From the NCBI RefSeq assembly GCF_002443255.2, contig NW_019211459.1:2495751-2559750 (forward strand): a DNA stretch of 64,000 nt, given 5' to 3'. The stretch comes from Varroa destructor. Its lineage: Eukaryota > Arthropoda > Arachnida > Mesostigmata > Varroidae. A program made the position numbers and the translations under genes. Below the pieces are notes generated by a model. The model saw only the letters and a list, made by a program, of their open reading frames with translations. It was not told the DNA's origin and searched no databases. Numbering within the stretch: the first letter of the stretch is position 1; every line of letters begins with the position of its first letter. Below are positions 25,601 through 39,700 of this stretch, piece after piece.

Positions 25601-27552
25601 AAAATCCTCTATACGTCTTTGCTTCAGAAGCAACTGTTAGAGAATCTATTTGCATTTCCCTTTCACAAGGTGGAACGACTGCTTAACATCGTTTCAGATT
25701 GAAGAGGTCCATGCTTTCAGAACGCTTAGTTCAATTGGTGATGAGCTTGGGCTGACCGGGCACCATATTAACTTCGGAGAGGTAAGTTGTGCATCATATG
25801 CGCTACTTAAATAGTACCATCAGGTTCATCTTCTGATATTACTATCAGGAAAAAATTTCGGTGTGAAATAATAAACGGGTTTATTGCAAATGTTTAAACA
25901 CTAACTGTTCAAACTGGATAATTTGGAGAACGTGCTCAGGCTATCGCTCTATCTTTTATAGGTATAGACTTTTACTGTGCGCTCTTGAAACACTTTTAAT
26001 TCAGTTGGTAATGAAAATCGGTTTCAGTACGCCGAGAAGCACCGGGAAACAGCAGAAAATGTAAACTGGGACGCCCTTTTAGAGGTTGAAGAAGCTCCTG
26101 AGCTGTTAGATCGTCTGGAACGCAAGTCTGCTTATTGGACAAATACTAGCCTTGGTCACTTCGTTCAGTTGCATCCTACTGAATCAATTGTATCTGAACG
26201 TCGTTCTCCCTCATCAAGTGGGTCAAGATGCCTCTCTACGGTAATTTTCTTCTGTATTTGGTGCTTTCCTCACGATCTCTCTAACCTTTGTCACTTTTAT
26301 CCAGTACAGACATAGTGATGTATGCATTTAGCGAATGATTACGTGCGTTAATGCTACTACTTTGAGCATGTCTACGACTAGAGTAGGTAACGTGTATGTA
26401 TGTCATCAAAAATTACGGATCTCCGCTCTATTCGATAGCTTAAAGTGAATGGTTGTTAATCAAATTGTTTTGTAGCCAAATGAACGCGTACACTCCGAAG
26501 ACATTGATGAGAGCTCCGATCCATCCACAAAACAATTACCGTTTCCGAGAACGCCGCCACAAAGGAAACAAGATACACAATATGAAGTTACGAAGGAAGT
26601 TGAAAATGGTACATGTGTGTGTGTGTGTGTGGACTCGAAGCAGCGACCCATATAGTATTTAAAAAATATGTTGAAATCACTGTATTCACTACCGTTCAAC
26701 AAGAACAATTTATTTTTAATAACTGTGTTAACCTTTTTTTTTCTTCTTTGAAACAATAAAGACTGCGGACTTGATAAAGAAATATAATTTGTTTCAAAGT
26801 CTCACGAACCCGAAAATATAATTTGTTTGGTTCAGAGGAAAGCTCACGATTGGATTGCAAGAACTTTGTATAAAGCGTTGTTTTATATAAAGCTTGAAGT
26901 TATATGTTAAAGTTTCGTTACGGATACAGACTAGCAATCGACAACTACTACTTACCGCATGATTTTTCATATCAGTGATTTCTATATAGTGAGTCCATAC
27001 GCGTAGACTCATTTGGACAAAAGATAGTCGAAAATCTCAAATTTGAATCTGTGTATGTTTGATCAGGAAACGAGGTAGCTCGAGAAGGGTCCGTTGTCGA
27101 CGTCTCAGGCATTAGGGGTGAAACCCCTATTGATTCCGAGACCAGGTGCGATGTAAGCTTTACAACACCGCAGGTGTTTTCCAACTGGGGTGATGTATTC
27201 AAGGTAAATATCTTTGTTATAGTACTCTAGCTCACGTATAGCATGACCGATTTGCTTTTATTATTACCATGAAAGTCGTAGTGAGATTTTCTCGCAAATA
27301 CATTTCTAGCAGACCGTGTCTTCTCGTTTAATCATTCGTAGTTTTAATCTTTCACCCGAAAGCATTACTTAAAAAAAAAAACGCCTATTCGAACAGCGTT
27401 GTTTTTTTTTATAGCTACGGGAGGTCCAAATAATCCCCACGGCTTTTGATATTTGGACACTCGGCGATATTGGGGGATATTGGACGAGATTGGATATGCT
27501 TGTTGACATACCGGAGTACAAATCCTCAATATGCGATGGACGGTCGTCCTAG
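22606..27552 (+). CDS. coiled-coil protein of unknown family, 12 exons, 557 residues
   Basis: I do not recognise the family. Exons: 22606-22667, 22913-23058, 23107-23285, 23525-23881, 24691-24753, 25030-25116, 25251-25325, 25698-25781, 26028-26240, 26476-26608, 27067-27203, 27415-27552. Phases match at every junction. The start is a double ATG at 22606, followed by an acidic run (DLEEEE). Next comes a basic Pro-containing segment (residues 21 to about 69, with IIKRPQCPRLPIP). A first heptad-like charged helix (about 80-130) contains KRLLIEYETEVQRLHDRNQAL. A Ser/Asp-rich linker (about 135-245) follows, then a second helical region (about 240-330) with QIANLKEANAKSL, IAELTEELLG and VERLIYERNLFERD. 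The C-terminal half has EEAPELLDRLERKSAYW and a Pro/Ser/Thr-rich tail, ending at TAG. The architecture suggests a cytoskeletal or trafficking adaptor, but that is only inference. The acceptor at 23107 (48-base intron) and the donor at 23881 (GTCTAA) are the weakest junctions. Confidence 0.75.
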
Positions 27553-27574
27553 ACAGTCTTACGTACACAAACGG

Positions 27575-27580
27575 AATAAA
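27575..27580 (+). promoter_or_regulatory. polyadenylation signal AATAAA of the coiled-coil gene
   Basis: It lies 22 bases after the TAG of the terminal exon, whose acceptor is preceded by a strong T tract (27400-27414). The spacing supports 27415-27552 being a true terminal exon with a very short 3' UTR. Confidence 0.6.
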
Positions 27581-28582
27581 AATGTACTTTTAAACACAAT
27601 TTTCCACTCTGATCCAAGTAAGAAATTATTTAAATAGTTTCCCAGTATTGGATCTGACTTCATTTATGGAGTTTGTTAAGAAGTACGTTGTCAGGTGGAA
27701 TAATTTACGTTAAAATTGGTGTTTTTGTTCAGCGGTAACCGGATGGGCGTCGTAAATAAGGATATTTAAAACATGACTGGCATCAAGTCATTTGAATAAA
27801 TAAATTATTTCTAAGGTTTAAACTACTAGTTTGATGTGAGTGTGACAGGCAGGCCTCTTCTCGAGTTCTCAAAGAATCTACCTTAGCCTGTACATCTGAC
27901 AAGTCGATAATGTCCTTAAATTTTATCTCATTCCAGGCACTGGCCTACAGCTCGTCGCATGGGCCAGTACGCCAACGTGTTTTCATTTATTACCAAAGCC
28001 TTCAGAGTTATGCCAATGTGACGGGTTGTTATTCTGGTTTACTCAATGACTAACGGGTTATCCTTAGCCTTTAGTTCTGCGAATATGCTGTAAACCCACT
28101 TTTCGGAAAAAAAACCAAAAATTGCAACTAGATTGTATTTGGCATACAAATTGATTATTATTAGGAATGCGACGCGTTCCGACTGGTAGATTTAAGTATA
28201 TAGAATGTCAAGCGAAGACCTTTGACAGGCAATATAAAACTCCATAAACATGCTTATTTCCCCTTCATTCTTGACGATGGTATTCCGAAATGCCCAACGT
28301 GTACAACACCCTGGTTTGCCTGCCCTCTGTGTCACATTAGAAAATGGTAAATGACTAATTTCGACTGTTCTGAAATATAGATATTTCAAGCAACCTGGGA
28401 TCTCGCCATCACTAGCCTGGGAGCTATTTGAATTCTTAGCTTATGAAGGCGCATCACATCATCTCTCAAAAATTCTTGGGCTCAGCCTTATATCTAGCCA
28501 GTCAGGTTTGCTGTTACCTATTTTAAGGAAGTGCTTAGGACACAATTATTACTGTCGCTTTTATTGCTACGTTGTATTTTAG

Positions 28583-28838
28583 TGCCTGGTCCCGTGGCGT
28601 ACGTCAACGCTTGCCTGTTGCAGCGGACTCAAGGTCGATGAAGCGAGCACCGACGGGCTCGAGCTGCAAAGGGGATGCCGGTTTGCCGGCGCAAATTATT
28701 TCGCCAGAAGTTCCCGAACGGCAGACTAAACATGGAGGACTTCATGCCTTAATCAGCGACGATTTACAGAACTGTATGTGTTATCTTTGGTCCCGGCGTT
28801 TGGATTACGATGCAGCACGTTGTTCGCTGCATCTCTGA
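28583..28838 (+). other. candidate alternative 3' exon, GC-rich island
   Basis: A TTTTAG acceptor at 28582 opens into an unusually GC-rich 250-base block inside AT-rich spacer, with AATAAA at 29047-29052. Phase 0, which the exon ending at 27203 requires, gives 48 codons to TAA at 28727-28729. The phase-2 reading is longer (stop at 28836-28838). Base composition suggests exon sequence; neither product resembles a family I know. It could be an alternative end of the coiled-coil gene or an unrelated relic. Confidence 0.25.
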
Positions 28839-29768
28839 GCCTGAGACGATAACGAAGTCGATGCAAAACAGTGTGGTCGCTGACGTAAACCACACTTCGT
28901 AGCAAGCAAAACGACCCTTTCGAGATCGAACTATCTCAATGTTTCGAAAACCTTCACTGGCTTCAGATTATTACACAACAATATATTCGCTATAGTTGTT
29001 GCCTCACGTTCCGTCTACGGCGCATAAATCGCACACGATTTTTGTGAATAAATAAAATTGAAGTGTAGCCTAATTCAGCTCTACGTGAAGCTTGTTATTA
29101 AATAAACGCGAGCACATAGGATTATAAACGATACAACCTGAAATTTTCTAACATCCCCTAGTTCAACCACACGAGCTTTCACGTTTCAATCAGCCCTGTG
29201 ATGTATCAAACTGCATTTGATATATTTAGAAACACCCAGGCGATTTTGTTTTGCTGCCGCTGTACGACCTCGTTGTAGCAAGTATAATACAATACGATCA
29301 GCAGAGACAATTGTGGTAGTTGGATGTAATATAAGTATTATCGAAAATACAACTTCCGCAATAATTAAATTGCTAGTTTATTGATCATGTAAGATTAATA
29401 TAATATTCATTTATCTGACAAATTTTGTGTGTACATATAAAACCATCTTAAAAATGCTAAAAATTGAATATTAACCGAAAAATAAAATGGGCGAAAAAAA
29501 GTGTGATTTTTCATTTTCCTTTCGCTCGAGTTTATTCTATTTGTAGCATGCGGGCAAATTTCGCCTCTGTTCTTTTTCCTGTGCAAGGCCTGCTGAATTT
29601 AAATTCAATTATAATGTTTGTTTTTGAGAAAGCTGAGTTATTTACGTAATTCTTAAATTACGTTTAACATTTAAGAACGTCTGCGGCATATTGCTACCAG
29701 TAAGAAAGCTAGCACTGACTTATTGCGATTTATTCTGTTTCAGACAACAGCATCAAAATTACCTGAAA

Positions 29769-29786
29769 ATATATATATATATATAT
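29769..29786. repeat. (AT)n microsatellite
   Basis: Short AT run of about 18 bases. Confidence 0.9.
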
Positions 29787-32700
29787 CTATATATACCGGC
29801 AGGGTTTGCCCTGCTCCTATCTTGCTATTGGTTTAACTAATTTGATTTTTTGAGATAACATCTCGCCTGATATAGGCTATGAGATAAGCTAGCAGTTATT
29901 CTGCCTACCCTAACCCGTTACCTGGTTGTATTCATTTCATAAGCCTGTTCATGTATGTTCGATAGAGAACTTCAAATTCTTCGTTTGCCCTTTGTTTTGG
30001 GTTTATTTCTACAACGTGATTGCAGTGCTTTTTATGTTGGGTGATTGAATCTGTTTCCGGGACGCAGTGAGAAGAGTAGGGACTTCTGAAAGACGTAGAT
30101 ATATTGAGGGGCCTTTCGCAGATCCACAGATTAATTAAGCTGTTCATTCTGTTTCTGCACATCACCAAACATTAAGAGTTCTTATCTCATTTTTTTATAA
30201 CAAGTATTTACATAGATAAAACTAAAGCTATGTGCCTTAGAAGATATACTAGCTGTGCTTCTAGCACGTTCTCAAGGCCTAAGGTGTTTTCTTTATTGAT
30301 TTTTTTCGTGCAAAAAAGCTTCCATATATTAAATAAAAACCCAAATATTTCATATGTCTTGAGCGGCATAGTGATTTGTTTTTGGGATGTCACCAAAGTT
30401 TTTGATAAGAAGTATTTACATTTGTTTTTTACCATTTTTCTTTAAGAATGGTTGAAAATATTCTGCTACAAAAATCAGCGACTGTAACCTTTATATTGAC
30501 TTATACACTTATATTGACTTATATACTAAAAATTTGCTCCAAAATTTACTCGAAATCGTTTTCTTAACACTTAATTATACATGTAGTACCGGCAAGTCCA
30601 ATAAACTTTTCGCCATTTTTTCTCACAAAAAGAGACACCTGTTTTAGATATAGAGATGTGTTCATCGAGATCTATTGATACGGGTCAAAAACGACCTCCT
30701 CATATAGAAAAGTTTTCGTCTTTCAAACGGCATTTTCGTCACGGCACTAGTTTCGACAGAAAACAGAAGTTTGGATCTATGACTATGTATTGCATTCTAA
30801 CTTGAGTTTACTGAAAACTTTTTTCGTGTAAAAAATTTTTTACACAAGCGAAAAAGCTAACGCATTCGATGTTTAGTCTTCTACACACCAACGTATCAGT
30901 TTTGGCTATACGAAGACGTATTGCATTGTGCCTGCCAGGATCGATTTGTTGTCGCAAGGGCAAAGTAAACGCCCAAATATCCATTTTAGGTATAGAAATA
31001 TACATAGCACAGCTTTCAACTGGTATCAAAAAGACTCCCTTAAATAAACATCTGACATTTTGACTATAGAAAAACTTTCAACAATTCCATCAGAATGTAT
31101 AGGCCACCTCAGCGCCTAAAACATTCTCATATTTACATAAAAGATATTTCGGCAAAAAACAATTTAGAAAAGCAGAAGATTATAAAAAGCATACAATTTG
31201 TCAAAATTAATGTAACACTCGATGGGATGGATAAAAACAAACTCCCCTGAGAAAGACGTATTTATCCAATCTATTTTATCTTCGACGCAGCTCTTTTTAG
31301 GATAAAACTTTAGCGATTCACCAAGGATAAGTCCAATCCAGCCGTTCTATAAGATCGATTTGGGTCAAAAGAGTAAATAGACACAAACGCTTATTGCATT
31401 CAAGGGTATCGTATAAAGTATTGGTTGTTTATTTTAGCGGGCATGCATTCATTCGCTATTATCGCCGCCAGACGAAAGCCAGTTCTTTCTGAAACAAGCT
31501 CATTATGGGGAAAAATAGTGTATAGCTTTTAATATTCAAGCGATTTGATTTGTTTCCGCTAGACGAGCCTCCACCAAGTTTGCTTTACTCGGAACTGACA
31601 GTTCGCGTTATTGTAAGTTTCCATACAATTTTTGAAACTCCCAAGAGCATGTTTAGCGATATAGATGGTAAGATCTAATCAATGTAGTTTTAATCAAAAT
31701 CTTTTTTTTTTTTACTTTAATAACGTTTTTAAAATCATTTTGATTGCCTGGAATATTTTAAAATCCTGAATTAATTATCAAACAGCATTAATAAGGGTCT
31801 TGATAGGGCAAACCGGAAAATCCTCAATCGAGCTGGATTTAGAGGCGTCGAAAACTCATCAAAATGGTTCGAAGAAAACATCCTCTATACACTTGAATTC
31901 TTGATTCGAAAACTAATTGTAGAGTAACTTAAAAATTCCCGATTCGTTCGATCAGATAAGCTTGAACGGTAAACCTTTTCGCTCGTAGTGAGGTTTCTTT
32001 TGCAGTTTTTTAGGTTTTTTTCGCCTCGTATTTTTGGAACATTGGTCTTGCTATCAATCTAATTTTTTGACAGCGTATTCGAGCAACACTTTAACAAATC
32101 TATATTTAACAATATCGCTTGTAATGGCATAAAGAAGAAACATTTTTGGAGGGATACTGATTGGCTTCGACCCGAAGTTTAAGCTCTAATCGCGATAAAT
32201 GGTAGCTATATTAAAGCTATAAAAAAATAGCTAGGGATGATATTTACAGCTTATATAAAAAAAAAAAAAAAAAACTGTATTGATATATCTGTTTTAGGCA
32301 CAAGCTCCTAAAGAAATCGGATACTAAATATTTTGATATATGTATATTGCGAACGTTGTAGCTATCGCTAGTCACAGAATTTTTCTAATTGTGCTTAACG
32401 TTCTAGTAGCGTGACAGAAATATTGTTATTAAACAATTAAAAAACCAGAAAAGTGTTTTTCGACCAACGTTAGAGTTGCTTTATTTTATTCTGCTGTTGT
32501 TGATACATCACAGTCTCAGACAAGTCAAGACAATATAAGATTAAAAGATCTTGCTAAAAAGTCGCATTTTTGGAATTTACAAATCATCATGGTCATCAAT
32601 GGTCATCTGTTTCATAATAATATTTGCCATAATAACTAAATAATCCAATAGTTATCATCGTCGTCATAGCGGCTGTTAGTAAGACTGTTTTTACATATGT

Positions 32701-34221
32701 ATTTATCAATATATAATAACATTATGTATTGAATAATGCCAAAACTATTTAAGAGTAAATACAACATTTCTCACATATACTGTATGTAGTGTGAAGATTT
32801 TGTAACGTTATTAATATTTTTTTTGTGTATATTTGTGTGTTAACAGTCTTCGATAACATAGTTATTGTTTATCGGTATGAATACTGCATAAAACGCTTTA
32901 ATGCCTTCATGCAACATTAAGGCCCATTATTAAGTGGATTCACAGCGTGACGTGCATATCTAGACCCTTGAGGTTGTCAAAGACTCATTAGTTGCAAGCA
33001 GGAAATAGGAACTTGATTTCCTCTACCGATATCGTACACAGCATTAACTTCTTGCGTACAACAGTTGTTATACAAAATGTTTTAAGCATCGCATTTTTCA
33101 GCTGGGCATCCGGTAAATTCACGGTTGTTTGTGGCAAAGTTGTTGTTACTTCAATTTAAGCGTCGATTTTTTATTTGAAACGCCAATGCACAGAATAATA
33201 ATTAGACTACTTTACCGTGCCAATTATTTCGGTTTTAAGTTCACTAAAGCATGTTCATTTATCTCTCGTTATGTCAATGGACAAGCTGTTGCCTGATTGT
33301 GGAAATAATCCGCCGGACCTTACCAATCCTCACGTTGGGTTGCCCTCCCCCCCGCGCTAATTAGCCTCTATTATCTTAGATGTGATTAAATCTTGTTGCT
33401 ATACAAAAGTTATCTACTATAAGACAATATTACAGTAGAAAAACTGGCTAGCTACGGGGATAAGATATGAAAGAAGGCTAAACCCAGACGTTTATGCGCA
33501 ACATTTCGATGTTATTCCGATTTCACGTTAACTCACGCCGCCTGTAGTCGGCTATAAGTACTCATACAGTATGTACCTATGTACATAGTAACAAACGCAG
33601 GCTGTACAACAGTAGCTACAAGTATAGCTACCTGTATAATGAACAAAATCGCGGAGCACGCGCCCACACAAACATGCAGACTCACACATAAACACACATC
33701 CTGCAGTGCTCCATTGGTTATACCATCTAAATAAACGTTGTGTACATTAGGTAGCAAAAGGAAAAATGCGTTCCCTCTTCCGCTGATCATTTTGATCACA
33801 TGAAAATGATTATCGTTTGCATTCGTGCCCCATATAGAAGTTACTGTCCGAAAATCAGCCGTAGATGACTTAGAGAAGCGGGAACTGTTTCGGCTTTTTA
33901 TATTAGACATCTAACAAATTTCCATTTCGTGCAAGACCGCGTGTTCGTAGCGGGTACGACTACGCGTCCAGCTAGTTGCAGTCTCTAATTGAAACTCAAA
34001 ATAGTATCATATTCCTATAATACGTATTTCTATAAAGTAGAAACACAGGTCTAAACTTACGCTTAGCGACAATAGGTCAGCAAATTATATACAGCGTTGC
34101 CTTTTAAAGGCACGGGTAACTAGGAACGATTCGAAGTGCTTCTGTGAACAACAACTGCCGTTTCAGTGATTTTTATATATGGTTCAATGGCTACTTTCGG
34201 CTGAGCCATTCATCCGAACGT

Positions 34222-34222
<1 letters not shown>

Positions 34223-34253
<31 letters not shown>

Positions 34254-34262
34254 AACAAACAC
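34223..34262. repeat. (ACAG)n to (ACAA)n tetranucleotide microsatellite
   Basis: Six or more ACAG units grade into ACAA units. Confidence 0.95.
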
Positions 34263-35939
34263 ACTTACGGTTAGCGATCAACTAACCGTTAACACCGTTA
34301 TTATCCCTCTGATCAATTGTCCCGTATAATAACAATAGTATTATTAATAATAATATGTATAGGACAATTATATCTCAGTTCACAGTCATTTGCCATGTAG
34401 ACCTATACTAGTCTCAACACATATGGGTACTAGTAATCATCACTTTATATATGATTATTACTATGTTTCTTTTTTTTTGTTGTAATCCCAGGTCTGGATA
34501 GGGCTTAATTCGTTTCGTTTCGAGTTGAATTCTGGGACGACGCATATGTTCAGTGATGATGAAAAGTTACAATCGGTATATTATTAGATAGAGGTACAGT
34601 AAATCAAATACTAGTGCACTAGTTAATAGTACGAAGAAACATATGATTCTTTAACATTAAACATTTGATACTTGAAATCAAACGAATTGAGTGTTGGCAT
34701 CTGCTTTTCCACATAAACGGCACTAAAGTACTACGATATAGCTGACCGAACCTGTACCTAACTTGTATACCTACTGCTCATGTCATTTTTACAAATCTCA
34801 GTATCTCTTATCTCTAATAAAAGTTCATCGTCATCTACTCTCTGTCGATCACTAGTGAAATTGACACACATTTAGTTTTTTTCTTGCTGTCGAGACACTC
34901 GTTTTTATGATGACCCTTAGCAACAAGGACTCGAGTTGTTAGATAAACTTTTACCTTTAGCGCTTGTCAACGGCAAAGGTGACCTGTGCACCATAAAGTG
35001 TCCACCGCTCACGTCCGGCATCGCCTTCAGGCATTCCCATAACTGGCTCCCAGCACGAAACGAACCGTGTGTCTATGCCCGGGTTCGAATCTAGACCACA
35101 ACGTGTCCCAAAGATTACTTTCCCAGAAATAGATTTAGCTTCAACATTTAATCGTAACTGTAGTTTTCAAAAAGAAAGTAAGAATCTTTTGGCTGCCCGC
35201 TCTTTTAGATAATAGGGGTAGTCCATGATCTTTGTGCCCGAACTAATAGCGCTATTGAGTTTAGTTATTCGAATAAATTTGACAAGTTTCGCTTGTAGTC
35301 CTTGTCTCGAAATTAATTGATTTAAGCACCTTCATACGGAAATCCCTAAACATGTCCACGTTTGATGTCTTTTTAGCCAACTGTTGAAACACTGATGTGG
35401 CACATTTTTCCGATACAATTTGTCGGTCAGAGTGTCGAAGGCGTCAAGAGGATTTGAAAGAATACATTATTGTAAAAATGGTTTTAGGTTTTTCTCAGGA
35501 AAGACAGATCTCTGTATCATATGATAAGAATATATATATTATGGATTTACGAATAATATATTTAGCTATAGGTGAGGAAAGCACTTACAACACTGATCAC
35601 AGGAAACATACGTCTGCTGTTGACGAGTAAGGAAATCGGCCAGATCAAGCCGGCCTGCAGTAATGAAGAAGCCACACTTTTCCGGCGTTGTTCGCTGTCA
35701 TAAGACAAGTTGTAGCACTGCGTCAGTATCCTTTAGATGATAACGGAGGCCAAAACATAACTTCAACGTTCAGTGACAAAATAGATAATACACTATTAAA
35801 TATTCTCAACTGGTGCTGCAGCAAGAAATTGAAGAATATTTACGCAAGGCATTTATGCGCTCTGCTTATATGAATTTTTAGAGCATGTCAGTGATGACAA
35901 CATATTATGGGTACCTGGATTTAAGTAGCGATGAGCTCT

Positions 35940-36734
35940 TTACCAAACTTCGCATTTTCTGGGCGGGTTCATAGGGCTCGTGGGTTTGCATTTGTATGTC
36001 TTCGAAAACTCGACAGAGTTCGAGAGGGTCCCAATTACTCTGCATAACATATGTAAGCCGATAACGATTTAATCTGAATAAAACGCCTCAAAAATATATC
36101 TTACTAAAATCGGGAGTCTGTTTGTAAAACGAGTTTGCTCTTAGATGAGTTACTAAAACGAAGAATGCACATGGAAAAGAAGGTTCCTTGGCTTGGATTT
36201 AATCTTGAAAATCTTCATGAGCTTTTTCAATTGATTTTCTATAGACGTTTCGAAGAAAGGACAAATCTTTTTTTATTAACTTAGTGAGAGTTTATTAACT
36301 TAGTAACACACTCACCGGTACTTAGCCGGAGAGTGAGCATCGACGAGAACCTGCATATGTGTCGCCTCAGGCGTTTCCGTCGAACACCATACCTATAGCA
36401 GAAGTACGAGAAGTATGTCTTTAACTAGCAGTATAGTAAAGGAACAGGAGCTACTATCAAATGATTGGCAAAATGAGCGAGAGGAAAAGCCATAACTAAA
36501 CGCATTCTCTGATGGCGAGCGATATACGTATAATAAAATTTTCATATTCTTCAAAATCAGTTATTATATGTACCGATACACAGATATAGGGCTCCTCAAA
36601 AGCCTGTGTAGAAGTCATTTTATATTGCTAAGGCAGCATGGGATACGCAGCTAATAACAATCAAGAAACATACTTGTAACGGATGCAACCTAATACCCAC
36701 TTAAATAATGAATACCCTCTAATTATTCCCCCAC

Positions 36735-36777
<43 letters not shown>

Positions 36778-39700
36778 TATAATATTTAACTTAATAATAG
36801 GTACGCGTTCATTCGCTATAGTTGATGCCGCAAAAAAGTCAGCTCCTTCTACCACAAAACAATAAACCCAACATGACAAAAATCAACTATTGTCTAATAT
36901 CTTCACGCAAAACAAATCTCCACTGATATTATGAATTTCTTTTTAACAACAACAACTTTTAACGACAACCAAGTAGATATTTAGGAGAAAACTGAAGATC
37001 CTCAATAGAGTATTAGCTTTTAAGGGATCAAAAGTACTCTGACACTGAATTTTTGCACGTGATGTACCTATGAGACACTTTAATGAGTTCACACCGTGCC
37101 TTGGGATGTTCGAAGATGTCTAATGAATTGTTCAGGTCTTCAACTGAAACTATAATCATTGTGAATGATGATTATATTAAGATAAAAGGAGCAAAACGTC
37201 TAGCACACGCAAAACTCTTAAGACATCTGTTTTCATTGCCCTAAGAACAATTCAACTGCTAGGCCAAAAACTAACAACATGCCAACTAGAGTTTTTGACT
37301 CTGACCGCATGCAAACTAGAAGCTAGTTATTATGTACTCTCTTGGCCCTAACACTCAGCCATTGCTATCAACTATGCTGCATCCGTGCAACATTCCCGTG
37401 TTCTCGTTCCCCTTGCAACTCAGTATGCAAACGGTCTAGTGCCTCAATGTCCTCGCTGAAGGGCCTACCAATAGGCAACTGTGTCGTAACTACGGGCCGT
37501 AACCACAGCCTTCAAATGGTTCCGGACCCTTCGAATTTTCGCCCTTCGTCGTCGTACGTCACTTTTGCGTTTTCTTTTCGAAATCCAAATTCGGATATGC
37601 TTCGAACTGGATGGTCAGTTGGCTGGTTAGAGATCTCATAGATCGGTTGCTTCTATAGAGTTGGTCGAGCTTCCACCGAATTGTGAATGACTAAGCAGCT
37701 GCTTCAACTTGTTGGCCGGTGACTATGGCCCCTATGCTCTAAGCGCGTCCAAACTAGCAGCTATATATATATGGCTGCTAGCAGGTCGTGAGCCAAGCGT
37801 GTGGATATCTGCCAGAAGTCGCCCGCGCTTGATCTGATTTGAAGATCGGCCCAGAGGAAGCGCGGGAAAGCTTCTAAGTAAGGCTGTACAAACGTTTTCT
37901 TCTGGAGAAAACCGATTCGCCGGAACGCTTTTTCCATCGTTACAAGCGAAATGTTCAGCCAGGTCGTAAGTACTAAGCAATCTTTGCCAAGTTGTGAAAC
38001 TAGAGTTAACTACTGTGTTCTTGGGTAACAGTTGAAGGATGGAGAGATCAGCATCTTACGCTAACGATTTCACCGTAACGATAATAACTTCCTATGCTGA
38101 GTTAGTCCCGGAAATGTAAAATTATTTTCCGGAAAAGTACAACCTTCCAGAGCAATATGTGGGCACCATCGAGCTCGACGGCGGGAACTAGCCCGTCAGC
38201 TCGATTATTATGAAGTTTCATAACGATGCTAACCTTGCAGTGCATCAACTGGCGAGCCAGTTAGACAGCAGTGGTCAGTGTACTGAGAGAAGGCTGGAAA
38301 AGAGGCAGTTTCAATAGTTAAATAAAGCATGCTTTGCCATTCCAGCGCACTTCCGCAGGCGACTGAAACCTTTACTGTCATGAGGATCATTCAGACGCTA
38401 AAAAAACTCGTTGGTATATGATACCATTGTCCGGAGAGAGAAATTTGTGGCAGTGCGCAGCTTCGACGTAAGCTAACTTGCCGGAGGTGTACAGACGCAA
38501 TTTCTACATATACATATCCGTTAAAGCAACACCAAGTTCAAGACGACGGTCCCGTTATGAGGTCCTGTTGCCGCAGATTTGTGCGAGGCAGGCCTTCGAT
38601 GTCGCAGACCGGTAGTTACGCCACGAGCAATCAAAGCGAGATTGTATACAGGCTTATAAAGTCGGACGCAAAAAGACATTAGTTGCTAAGTGAGGCTACC
38701 TCATCGCATAAGCGTAGCTGTAAGTTAATATGAAAATTCAGAAAAAAGGATCGGTGACCAGTGGCATACCTGTGCGAAACCAACGTAGAATAATTGTTCG
38801 TGCGTAAGATTCACTCCAGGCAGCGGAGCAAACTCGGTGTTTGACTGAAGCCAACCTCGGTACGCCTATAAATTATTTTTCGGAATCGAGACATACGTTA
38901 GCTAGATTGTCTGCTTCCTTTGTTATGACACTCCAACTAACTGGGTGTTCCGGTCAGCTCGACCCAGATCACAAGTGTTTCACGATTACATTGAGCTAAT
39001 TCTGTTAGAATTTCGTTCTAGGGCTGGGCCGATTGCGTGAATAAAGAATGAGTTTCTTTCTTCCATAGAACATAATTTTGGTAAGTTGATAATTCGGTCA
39101 AGAGGCGCTAGATTTTGTTTTTACATCCAAATAAGTTAATTATTTTCCAAGTTCTACTATGTGGGCCCAGCATTGGATTCTAGATTTTTTTTAATGTTCA
39201 CTTGTTTACAGCACTTGGAAATCTGCAATTACTGCACATGCTTCAGTAATCCGAAGCCTTGTTTTTCCGTTCGAAATAATTTTCACTATGTTTAGTATAG
39301 CCATGCCACGACTTCTCCGAGTTCAAAGTAGTTTAAGGGGCGTAAAATTGGATTTTATAGAACGATTCTTGCCGAAATTGTTGCGAATGGGTGTACATTG
39401 ATGCGGAAGCTTGAAAACAAATCAGCTGAAACGGCGAAAGGTGACGAATGCAACACAATATTGAGACCTCCTCTGGCAGAGTGCAGAACAACCATGAGAG
39501 GTAACGTATTTGATGTTAGATGAGGTAGATTTCACGGTCAATGTTAGTCATTTCTACGAGGGGCAGTGTGCTAACAGACAGATGTCAATAGATGGATAAG
39601 ACAACTAAAATAGAGAAAATGACACCGGACTACTAACGGAGCCGCTACTACGACGGGGTACTCGTAATGGAGCTGTAGTTTACGTTACGTTAGGGTTACC

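Larger units (their letters stand above)
29057..35939. other. intergenic spacer, AT-rich, with decayed repeats
   Basis: No gene on either strand could be supported. The stretch includes an (AT)n run at 29769-29786 and a diffuse set of similar phrases between about 30.6 and 31.5 kb (GGGTCAAAA and TATTGCATT recur at spaced intervals) that looks like an old interspersed repeat. The 125-codon minus ORF at 33533-33910 is low-complexity and of chance-level length. Confidence 0.55.

Noticed and set aside
33533..33910. 125-codon minus ORF
   Set aside because: Low-complexity hydrophobic reading with no family match; chance length.
35030..35105. tRNA gene suggested by GTTCGAATC
   Set aside because: The B-box matches, but no A-box lies at the right distance and no acceptor or D stem can be formed.
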